Below, piece by piece: positions 46,970 through 54,524 of a DNA stretch of 64,000 nt. Position 1 is the stretch's first letter, and each line of letters opens with the position of its first letter. The notes beneath the pieces were generated by a model. That model had not been told where the DNA came from. It made no database searches and saw nothing but the letters and a program-made list of their open reading frames with translations. The position numbers were made by a program, and so were the translations under genes. This DNA comes from Kribbella monticola (lineage in GTDB: Bacteria; Actinomycetota; Actinomycetes; Propionibacteriales; Kribbellaceae): contig NZ_QFXK01000018.1 of assembly GCF_003261635.1 (NCBI RefSeq), positions 62,001-126,000 on the forward strand, written 5' to 3'.

Positions 46970-48013
46970 TCAGCTTCGGGGCGGCGCTGTGCTTTCCCGG
47001 ATCACCAGCTCGGTGGCTACGGCGACGGGCTGGTGGTGATGCTCGCCGGCCTGGATCTCGCTGATCAGGGCGTCGACACTGCGCCGGCCGACCTCGGCGA
47101 AGAACTGCCGGATCGTCGTCAACGGCGGCCAGAAGTGCGCGGCCTCCTCCATGTCGTCGAACCCGACGACGCTGACATCGCCCGGGATCGACCGGCCGTG
47201 CTCGTGCAACGCGCGCAGCAGTCCGAGCGCCATCTGATCGTTGGCGACGAAGACCGCGGTGACGTCCGGGTCCGCGGCGAGCTCGCGGCCGGCTTCGTAC
47301 CCCGAACCCGCTGACCAGTCGCCGGTCAGCACCGGTGGCACCGGGCAGCCGCGGTCCATCAGCGTCTGCCGCCACGAACGCAACCGGCGTGAAGCGGCGA
47401 AGGACTTCGCCGGACCGCCCAGATGCCAGACCGTCCGATGCCCGAGGTCCAGCAGGTGCTCGGTCGCGAGCCGGGCGCCCTGGGCCTGATCGGTGTCGAC
47501 GATCGGGTAGTCGAAGTCGGCGTTCGAGTCCACCACGACCACCGGCAACCCGTCGGGCAACTGCACCTCGGCCTCGTCGAGCTGATGCGCCTCGATCAGG
47601 ATGACCACCCCGTCCACCGCCTGCTCACCGAGCCGGTTGAAGGCCCGGTCGAAGGCGCCCGACAGGGTCCCCTGGGTGGCGTTCAGCACGGGGATCAGGT
47701 TGACGGCGTACCCGCTGCTGGTGGCGGCTGTGGCGATCGCGTCCAGGGTGCGGGTGTTGCCGAAGCTGGAGAGCTCGAACACGATCACGCCGATGCTGCG
47801 GAACTGCCCGTTGCGGAGTGCGCGGGCCGCACTGTTCGGCCGGTAGCCGACCTCGCGCATCGCCGCCAGCACCCGATCGCGGGTGGCCTCGTCGACGTTG
47901 TGCCGGCCGTTCGCGACCCGCGAGACCGTCTGCCCGGAGACACCGGCCAGGCGGGCGACGTCGGCCATCGACGGCCCGCGCCGTCGGCGCAGCAGCGGTT
48001 CCTCCGCGGTCAT
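46970..48013 (-). CDS. LacI family regulator of second sugar locus
   Basis: This 347-residue regulator has the LacI helix-turn-helix (MADVARLAGVSGQTVSRVANGRHNV) and a full periplasmic-binding-like sensor domain. It is divergent from the permease operon, and two identical palindromes lie in the gap (48048 and 48083). It likely represses the importer, GH5 and GH35 genes until a sugar ligand appears. Confidence 0.9.
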   Translation of the reverse strand: MTAEEPLLRRRRGPSMADVARLAGVSGQTVSRVANGRHNVDEATRDRVLAAMREVGYRPNSAARALRNGQFRSIGVIVFELSSFGNTRTLDAIATAATSSGYAVNLIPVLNATQGTLSGAFDRAFNRLGEQAVDGVVILIEAHQLDEAEVQLPDGLPVVVVDSNADFDYPIVDTDQAQGARLATEHLLDLGHRTVWHLGGPAKSFAASRRLRSWRQTLMDRGCPVPPVLTGDWSAGSGYEAGRELAADPDVTAVFVANDQMALGLLRALHEHGRSIPGDVSVVGFDDMEEAAHFWPPLTTIRQFFAEVGRRSVDALISEIQAGEHHHQPVAVATELVIRESTAPPRS

Positions 48014-48047
48014 CGGCCACCTCCTGGTGTCTCGCTGACTATAGACA

Positions 48048-48061
48048 TGTTGACGTAAACA
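48048..48061. promoter_or_regulatory. LacI operator, copy 1
   Basis: TGTTGACGTAAACA is a dyad with only one mismatched pair (G opposite A) around ACGT. It is closer to the lacI gene and may mediate autoregulation. Confidence 0.75.
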
Positions 48062-48082
48062 CGTTAGCGTCCCGGCGAGTCA

Positions 48083-48096
48083 TGTTGACGTAAACA
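48083..48096. promoter_or_regulatory. LacI operator, copy 2
   Basis: The second identical TGTTGACGTAAACA lies 35 bp downstream of the first, immediately before the GGAGG ribosome-binding site of the first permease. Binding here could block that promoter. Confidence 0.75.
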
Positions 48097-48114
48097 TCGG
48101 AGGACGGCGACCAG

Positions 48115-48981
48115 ATGCACCGAGATACCAAGGGATGGATCTTCGTCGGTCCGTTCCTGGCCGTGTTCGCGCTGACATTCCTGGCGCCGATCGGCTACGC
48201 GATCTATCTGAGCCTGTTCCGCGAGCAGGCGTTCTTCGGCGGGAACGTGTTCGTCGGCCTGGACAACTACGCCGACGTGATCGCCGACTCCAAGTTCTGG
48301 GAGTCGTTCCTGCGGGTGCTCTCCTTCCTGGTCGTCCAGGTGCCGGTGATGCTGATCCTGGCCCTGCTGGCCGCGCTCGCGATCGACAGCGCCCGGCTGC
48401 ACGGAGCGAGCTTCTTCCGGATCGTGATCTTCCTGCCGTACGCCGTACCGGGTGTGGTCGCCGTCTTGATGTGGGGCTTCATCTACGGCGACAACTTCGG
48501 GCTGGCGGCAGATCTCAACAACCTGCTCGGCAGTACTGCGATCAAGCCGCTCAGCGGGCACTGGATGCTCCCGTCGATCGCCAACATCGTCACCTGGGAG
48601 TTCGTCGGCTACAACATGCTGATCTTCTACTCGGCACTGCGGACCGTGCCCGAGGAGTTGTACGAGGCTGCCGCCATCGACGGCGCGAGCGCGTTGCGAA
48701 CCGTCCGCGCGGTCAAGCTGCCGGCCCTGCGCGGCGCGGTCGTGATCGCCACCATCTTCTCGATCATCGGCAGCTTCCAGCTGTTCAACGAGCCCAACAT
48801 CCTGCGCACGCTGGCGCCGAACGTGATCACGACGTACTACACGCCGAACATGTACGCCTACAACCTCTCCTTCGCCGGCCAGCAGTTCAACTACTCCGCG
48901 ACGGTCGCCATCGTGATGGGCGTCATCACCGCCGTCATCGCGTACGTCGTCCAGCTGCGCGGTACCCGGGAGGCATTGTGA
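48115..48981 (+). CDS. ABC sugar permease (MalF-like), second locus
   Basis: The 288-residue protein has six transmembrane segments and the EAA loop (YEAAAIDGASALRTVRAVKLPAL). It starts the LacI-controlled operon with GGAGG about eleven bases upstream and overlaps the next permease by GTGA. No ATPase is nearby. Confidence 0.9.
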   Translation: MHRDTKGWIFVGPFLAVFALTFLAPIGYAIYLSLFREQAFFGGNVFVGLDNYADVIADSKFWESFLRVLSFLVVQVPVMLILALLAALAIDSARLHGASFFRIVIFLPYAVPGVVAVLMWGFIYGDNFGLAADLNNLLGSTAIKPLSGHWMLPSIANIVTWEFVGYNMLIFYSALRTVPEELYEAAAIDGASALRTVRAVKLPALRGAVVIATIFSIIGSFQLFNEPNILRTLAPNVITTYYTPNMYAYNLSFAGQQFNYSATVAIVMGVITAVIAYVVQLRGTREAL

Positions 48982-49841
48982 GTACGACGTCGCCGCTGCG
49001 GCCCCGGCGTTCGCCGCTGCTGACCGGGCTGATGATTCTCTACCTGGCCTACACGCTCATCCCGTTGCTCTGGCTGTTCCTGAGCGCCACCAAGACCCAA
49101 GGCGATCTGCTCTCGAGCCCTGGGCTGTGGTTCGGTCACCGGTTCGCACTGTTCGCCAACATCCGCGACACGCTGACCTACAACGACGGCATCTTCCTGC
49201 GCTGGCTCGGAAACACCTTGCTGTACGTGGTTGTCGGAGCAGGTGGCGCGACCCTGCTCGCGACGGCGGCCGGCTACGGACTCGCGAAGTACAAGTTCAA
49301 GGGCCGCCGCGCGGTCTTCGCCGTACTGCTGGGTGCTGTTGCGGTACCTGGTACCGCGCTCGCCGTACCGACGTTCCTGATGTTCTCCCACCTCGGTCTG
49401 ACCAACACCGTCTGGGCGATCATCATCCCGTCGCTGGTCAGCCCGTTCGGCCTTTACCTGATGTGGGTGTACGCCTCGGACGCCATTCCGCACGACCTGC
49501 TCGAGGCGGCCCGGATCGACGGGGCCGGCGAGGTCCGGATCTTCTTCACGGTCGCGCTGCGACTGCTTGCCCCCGGCATCGTCACCGTCCTGCTGTTCGC
49601 GGTGGTCTCCACCTGGAACAACTACTTCCTGCCGCTGATCATGCTCAGCAAACCCAACCTCTACCCGCTCACCGTCGGCCTGACCCAGTGGAGCAATCAG
49701 GCCACCGGCGTGGGTGCCCGCCCCATCTACAACCTGGTGATCACGGGGTCGTTGCTGACCATCGTGCCTTTGGTGGTCGCCTTCCTCCTGCTCCAGCGGT
49801 TCTGGCAGTCGGGCCTGACCGCAGGCAGCGTCAAACAGTGA
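48978..49841 (+). CDS. ABC sugar permease (MalG-like), second locus
   Basis: The 287-residue protein has six hydrophobic segments and the EAA-like LEAARIDGAGEVRIFFTVALRLL loop. It begins at a GTG that overlaps the upstream stop. It forms the importer with the upstream permease, with the binding protein encoded two genes later. Confidence 0.9.
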   Translation: MSTTSPLRPRRSPLLTGLMILYLAYTLIPLLWLFLSATKTQGDLLSSPGLWFGHRFALFANIRDTLTYNDGIFLRWLGNTLLYVVVGAGGATLLATAAGYGLAKYKFKGRRAVFAVLLGAVAVPGTALAVPTFLMFSHLGLTNTVWAIIIPSLVSPFGLYLMWVYASDAIPHDLLEAARIDGAGEVRIFFTVALRLLAPGIVTVLLFAVVSTWNNYFLPLIMLSKPNLYPLTVGLTQWSNQATGVGARPIYNLVITGSLLTIVPLVVAFLLLQRFWQSGLTAGSVKQ

Positions 49842-49872
49842 GGTGTCAATCAGTGAAGGGAAACCGAGTCTG

Positions 49873-51333
49873 ATGAAAGCAGCAGTTTGGCGGAGAGTTC
49901 TCGCCGCGGTCGTCCTGGTGACCACCACGGCAGCGATCCCTGCGGCCACCGCCGCGATCCCAGCGGCCACCGCCGCGGTTCCGGCGGCCACCGCCGCGCC
50001 GGCGACCGGCCCGGCCGGGACCCGTGAGTTCCGCGGCGTGAACTGGGCGGATCCGCGCGACAACTACGCGTCCGACGCGGTCGTCCCGTCCGGGCTCAGC
50101 ACCGCGGACAACTACGCGACGACGTACCGCAAGTCCACCGGCATCGTGCTGGAGTTCCGGCACGAGCTCAAGGCCAACACGATCCGGCTGCCGATCAACC
50201 CGTCGAGTGTCGGGACGACCTGGTGGAAGTCCTACCAGGCAGCGATCGATGCCTCGGTCAACAACGGCTTCAAGGTGATCCTCAGCTACTGGGAGGCCAA
50301 CGACGCCAAGGACGGCCGGGTCGACGACCCCGCGGCGTACGGCGCGATGTGGGACACCGTGGTGAAGAAGTACGCGAAGAACCCGCGGGTGTACTTCGAG
50401 CCGATGAACGAGCCGTTCGGCTACTCCCTCGACGAGTGGGTCGGTCTCACCTCGGCCTGGCTGGCCCGGCACAAGGAAGTCCCGCGCGACCGGGTGGTCA
50501 TCTCGGGTACCGGCTACAACGACAACGTCACCGGCGTCGGCGCGGCCCCGCAGTTGAAGGGAACCCTGCTGTCGCTGCACTTCTACGGCTTCTGGGCCTC
50601 CGACACGACCGAGGCCGCATGGCTGGCGAACCTGCAGCCCCGGATCGGTTCGTACGGCTGGCGCACCATCATCGACGAAGCCGGCTCGCCGATGACCATC
50701 GGCCTGAACTACGGCAACCACGAGGGCAACGTCTACACGGCGTACCTCGGCGCCCTCACCCAGACGGCGCGCGAACAGCACATGGGCATCGTCTACTGGC
50801 CCGGCCTGCGCAACGGCGACTCGTACTCGATGACCACCCAGGTCGCCGAGAACGACCTAGTGGTCAACAGCCGCAGCGGTCTCGCGCAGCTGCAGTGGGG
50901 CTGGGGACTGCTCAAGACGGAGCCGTCCAACAACCTGCCGCCGGCTCCTCCGGGTGAACCGCTGCGAAGCGTCGCGGGCGGCCGCTGTGCCGACGTACCG
51001 GGTTTCTCCACGGCTCCCGGGACGGCGCTGGATCTGTGGGACTGCAACAACGGCGGTAACCAGTCGTGGAACTACACCGCCGACAAGCAACTGACTGTGT
51101 ACGCCGACAAGTGCCTGACGATCAGCGGCGACGGATCGAGTGCGGGCAGCCCGGTCACGATCGAGAACTGCACCGGTGCGTCGACGCAGGCCTGGGACGT
51201 CCGGGCGGACCTGTCGGTCGTGAGCGTCGGCCACCCGGCGCTCTGCCTCGAGGCCGTCGGTACGGACAACGGATCGCCGGTCGCTGTGGGGACCTGCAAC
51301 GGGCAAGCAAATCAGCAGTGGACGCGCTCGTAG
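49873..51333 (+). CDS. Secreted GH5 glycosidase with ricin B domain
   Basis: The 486-residue protein has a signal peptide with short Ala-Ile/Val-Pro-Ala-Ala-Thr repeats, a GH5-like (beta/alpha)8 domain with acid/base Glu180 in FEPMNEPFGY and nucleophile Glu269 in IIDEAGSP, and a C-terminal ricin B-type lectin domain (LRSVAGGRCADVPG, with Q-x-W motifs at NQSWNY and NQQWT). It likely cuts beta-linked polysaccharide outside the cell and feeds the importer. The exact substrate (glucan, mannan or similar) cannot be told. The ATG at 49873 follows AAGGGAAA. Confidence 0.88.
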   Translation: MKAAVWRRVLAAVVLVTTTAAIPAATAAIPAATAAVPAATAAPATGPAGTREFRGVNWADPRDNYASDAVVPSGLSTADNYATTYRKSTGIVLEFRHELKANTIRLPINPSSVGTTWWKSYQAAIDASVNNGFKVILSYWEANDAKDGRVDDPAAYGAMWDTVVKKYAKNPRVYFEPMNEPFGYSLDEWVGLTSAWLARHKEVPRDRVVISGTGYNDNVTGVGAAPQLKGTLLSLHFYGFWASDTTEAAWLANLQPRIGSYGWRTIIDEAGSPMTIGLNYGNHEGNVYTAYLGALTQTAREQHMGIVYWPGLRNGDSYSMTTQVAENDLVVNSRSGLAQLQWGWGLLKTEPSNNLPPAPPGEPLRSVAGGRCADVPGFSTAPGTALDLWDCNNGGNQSWNYTADKQLTVYADKCLTISGDGSSAGSPVTIENCTGASTQAWDVRADLSVVSVGHPALCLEAVGTDNGSPVAVGTCNGQANQQWTRS

Positions 51334-51364
51334 CGCTCGTCCTTCATCAGTGAAAGGAACACCC

Positions 51365-52720
51365 ATGAAGACCAGTCATCGGCACGGCCTGAGGCGACTC
51401 GTCGCCGTCGGCGCCGCCGTCACGGCCGCGTCGGTTCTGCTGGCCGCTTGCGGCGGCTCCGACAAGACCGCCACCAGCAGCGGGCAGGCGCAAGGGTCGC
51501 CGGATGCTGTCAACGCCGCCCTGGAGAAGGGCGGCACGATCACCTACTGGAGCTGGACGCCGTCCGCCGAGGCACAGGTGAAGGCCTTCGAGCAGGCGTA
51601 TCCGAACGTCAAGGTGAACTACGTCAACGCCGGTACCGGCAACGACCAGTACACCAAGCTGCAGAACGTGATCAAGGCCGGTTCCGGCGCACCGGACGTA
51701 GCGCAGATCGAGTACCAGGCGCTCCCGCAGTTCGCGCTGCCGGGCTCGCTGGTCGACCTGCGCCAGTACGGTTTCGACAGCTTCCAGTCGGCGTACACGC
51801 CGTCCACGTGGACCGCCGTGCACGCCGGTGACGGTCTGTTCGGGCTGCCGCAGGACTCGGGCCCGATGGCCCTGTTCTACAACAAGGAAGTCTTCGACAA
51901 GTACGGCCTCACGGTTCCGAAGACGTGGGACGAGTACGTTGCCCAGGCCAAGAAGCTGCACACGGCCGACCCGAAGAAGTACCTCACCAACGACACCGGC
52001 GACGCGGGCTTCGCCACCAGCATGATCTGGCAGGCCGGCGGCAAGCCGTTCAGCACTTCGGGCAAGAACGTCACCATCAACCTGCAGGACGCCGGGACGC
52101 AGAAGTGGACCGGGGTCTGGAACCAGCTGGTGACCGGCGGCCTGCTCGCGAACATCCCCGGCTGGTCCGACGAGTGGTTCAAGGCCCTCGGCGACGGCAC
52201 CATCGCGTCGCTGTCCGTCGGCGCCTGGATGCCGGGGGTGCTCGAGTCGTCGGTCAAGGGCGGCGCCGGCAAGTGGCGGGTCGCCCCGCTGCCGTCGTAC
52301 GACGGTCAGCCGGCCACCGCGGAGAACGGTGGCAGCACCGAGTCGGTCCTCAAGCAGAGCGCGAACCCCGCACTGGCGGCCGGCTTCGTGCGCTGGCTCA
52401 ACCACGACGGCGGCGTGAAGCCGTTCCTGGCCAGCGGCGGCTTCCCGTCCACCACGGCCGACCTGGCCGACCCGGCGTTCCTGGACAAGAAGAGCACGTA
52501 CTTCGGCGGTCAGCAGATCAACCAGGTGCTCACCAGCGCGGCCGGTTCGGTGGTCAAGGACTGGAGTTACCTGCCGTTCCAGCTCTACGCGAACAGCATT
52601 TTCGGTGACACTGTCGGTAAGTCCTATCAGGCCAAGACCGACCTGGACGCCGGGCTCAAGGCCTGGCAGGACGCCCTGGTCAGCTACGGCAACCAGCAGG
52701 GTTTCCAGGTCAACGGCTGA
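51365..52720 (+). CDS. ABC sugar-binding lipoprotein, second locus
   Basis: The 451-residue protein has a lipoprotein signal (LLAACGG, Cys near residue 29) and an extracellular sugar-binding body (ITYWSWTPSAEAQVKAFEQAYPN, FYNKEVFDKYGLTVPKTWDEY). It follows the GH5 gene rather than leading the operon, an unusual order. AAAGGA lies about eight bases before the ATG at 51365. It likely supplies GH5 products to the two permeases. Confidence 0.9.
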   Translation: MKTSHRHGLRRLVAVGAAVTAASVLLAACGGSDKTATSSGQAQGSPDAVNAALEKGGTITYWSWTPSAEAQVKAFEQAYPNVKVNYVNAGTGNDQYTKLQNVIKAGSGAPDVAQIEYQALPQFALPGSLVDLRQYGFDSFQSAYTPSTWTAVHAGDGLFGLPQDSGPMALFYNKEVFDKYGLTVPKTWDEYVAQAKKLHTADPKKYLTNDTGDAGFATSMIWQAGGKPFSTSGKNVTINLQDAGTQKWTGVWNQLVTGGLLANIPGWSDEWFKALGDGTIASLSVGAWMPGVLESSVKGGAGKWRVAPLPSYDGQPATAENGGSTESVLKQSANPALAAGFVRWLNHDGGVKPFLASGGFPSTTADLADPAFLDKKSTYFGGQQINQVLTSAAGSVVKDWSYLPFQLYANSIFGDTVGKSYQAKTDLDAGLKAWQDALVSYGNQQGFQVNG

Positions 52721-52747
52721 CGGTCCGGAATCTCGAGAAAGAGGCCC

Positions 52748-54520
52748 ATGTCCGACTTCACGATCGGTGAGTCCGATTTCCTGCTCGACGGTGAGCCGTT
52801 CCGGATCCTGTCCGGTGCGCTGCACTACTTCCGCGTCCACCCGCAGTCCTGGGCGGACCGGATCGAGAAGGCCCGCCTGATGGGACTCAACACCATCGAG
52901 ACCTACGTTCCCTGGAACGCCCACAGCCCGGTCCGTGGGACGTTCGGCACCGAGGGAATGCTCGATCTGGCGGCGTTCCTGCGCCAGGTCGACGAGGCCG
53001 GCATGTACGCCATCGTCCGCCCAGGTCCCTACATCTGTGCGGAATGGGACAACGGTGGTCTCCCCGCCTGGCTCTTCGCGGAGCCGGGCGTGGGGGTCCG
53101 CCGGTACGAGAAGCAGTTCCTGGCAGCGGTCGAGGAGTACCTGGAGCAGGTACTGCGGATCGTCCGGCCGCTCCAGGTCGACCAGGGCGGCCCGGTGCTG
53201 CTCGTCCAGGTCGAGAACGAGTACGGCGCGTTCGGCGATGACCCGGCGTACCTGAAGTTCCTCGTCGATGTCACCCGGCAGGCGGGCATCACGGTGCCGC
53301 TGGTGACGGTGGATCAGCCGGAGGACGCCATGCTCGCCGCCGGCGGCGTGGACGGCGTACTGCGAACGGCTTCGTTCGGGTCGCGGAGCGCCGAGCGCCT
53401 GCGCACTCTGAGGGCTCACCAGCCGACCGGACCCTTGATGTGCATGGAGTTCTGGGACGGCTGGTTCGATCACTGGGGCGGTCCGCACCACACGACCTCG
53501 GTGGCGGATGCGGCCGCCGAGCTGGACGCGCTGCTGGCGGCCGGCGCATCGGTCAACGTCTACATGTTCCACGGTGGCACGAACTTCGGGCTCACCAGTG
53601 GAGCCAACGACAAGGGCGTCTACCGGCCGACCATCACGTCGTACGACTACGACGCTCCGCTCGACGAGGCGGGCCATCCGACCGCGAAGTACGAGGCGTT
53701 CCGCGACGTGATCTCCCGGTACGCCGAGGTGCCGGCCGCGACCCCGCGACCGGCCGTACCGGCGCCGGCGTTCCGGGTGACGCTCGGTGAACCGGTCCGG
53801 TTGCTGGCCAACCCGGGCCTCTGGGGAAGCTGGAGTGATCACCGCGAGGCGCCGTCGCTGGACGAACTCGATGCCCGGCTGGCGCTTTTCCGGACCGAGA
53901 TCGACGTCGACGGTGCCACGATGCTCAGCGTCGGCGAGGTCCGGGACCGGGCGCAGGTGTTCCTGAACTCCGATCCGGTCGGCATTCTCGATCGCGAGCA
54001 GCACGATCAGGCGATCATGCTGCCGCGCGGACGGGGCCGGCTCGAGATCGTCGTCGAGGACCAGGGCCGGGTCAACTACGGTCCGCGGATCGGCGAGCCG
54101 AAGGGACTGGTGGGCCCGATCCGGTTGGGTTCGGAACCGTTGTCGGACTGGTCCGTCTGCGCGATCGACCTGGACGCCGTGCCCGGGCTCTGGGATTCGG
54201 CGGGCGTCCGCGAGGCCGGCGTTGGCGAGGCCGGTGTCGGCGAGGCGGGCGTCGGCCCGACTGCCTGGCGTACCACGTTCCTCGCCGAGGACTCCGTCGA
54301 CCACTTCCTGCAGACCGATGCCTGGGGCAAGGGGTTTGCCTGGGTCAACGGTTTCTGCCTCGGCCGCTACTGGCGGCGCGGGCCGCAGCGCACGCTCTTC
54401 GTACCGGGTCCGGTGATCCGGGCCGGAAGCAACGAACTGGTCGTCCTGGAACTCAACGCGTTGTCGGAGCCGACGGCGCAGTTCGTACCGGGTCCGTCCT
54501 TGGGCCCGCTGGAACTGTGA
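52748..54520 (+). CDS. GH35 beta-galactosidase
   Basis: The 590-residue protein is a typical GH35: FRILSGALHYFRVHPQSWADR, PGPYICAEWDNGGLPAWL, the acid/base Glu158 in VENEYG and the nucleophile Glu234 in CMEFWDGWFDHWGG. No signal peptide is seen, so it probably removes galactose from imported oligosaccharides. It is the last gene of the LacI-controlled operon. Near 54210-54255 three 15-bp units encode EAGVG repeats in a loop. Confidence 0.92.
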   Translation: MSDFTIGESDFLLDGEPFRILSGALHYFRVHPQSWADRIEKARLMGLNTIETYVPWNAHSPVRGTFGTEGMLDLAAFLRQVDEAGMYAIVRPGPYICAEWDNGGLPAWLFAEPGVGVRRYEKQFLAAVEEYLEQVLRIVRPLQVDQGGPVLLVQVENEYGAFGDDPAYLKFLVDVTRQAGITVPLVTVDQPEDAMLAAGGVDGVLRTASFGSRSAERLRTLRAHQPTGPLMCMEFWDGWFDHWGGPHHTTSVADAAAELDALLAAGASVNVYMFHGGTNFGLTSGANDKGVYRPTITSYDYDAPLDEAGHPTAKYEAFRDVISRYAEVPAATPRPAVPAPAFRVTLGEPVRLLANPGLWGSWSDHREAPSLDELDARLALFRTEIDVDGATMLSVGEVRDRAQVFLNSDPVGILDREQHDQAIMLPRGRGRLEIVVEDQGRVNYGPRIGEPKGLVGPIRLGSEPLSDWSVCAIDLDAVPGLWDSAGVREAGVGEAGVGEAGVGPTAWRTTFLAEDSVDHFLQTDAWGKGFAWVNGFCLGRYWRRGPQRTLFVPGPVIRAGSNELVVLELNALSEPTAQFVPGPSLGPLEL

Positions 54521-54524
54521 TCGG

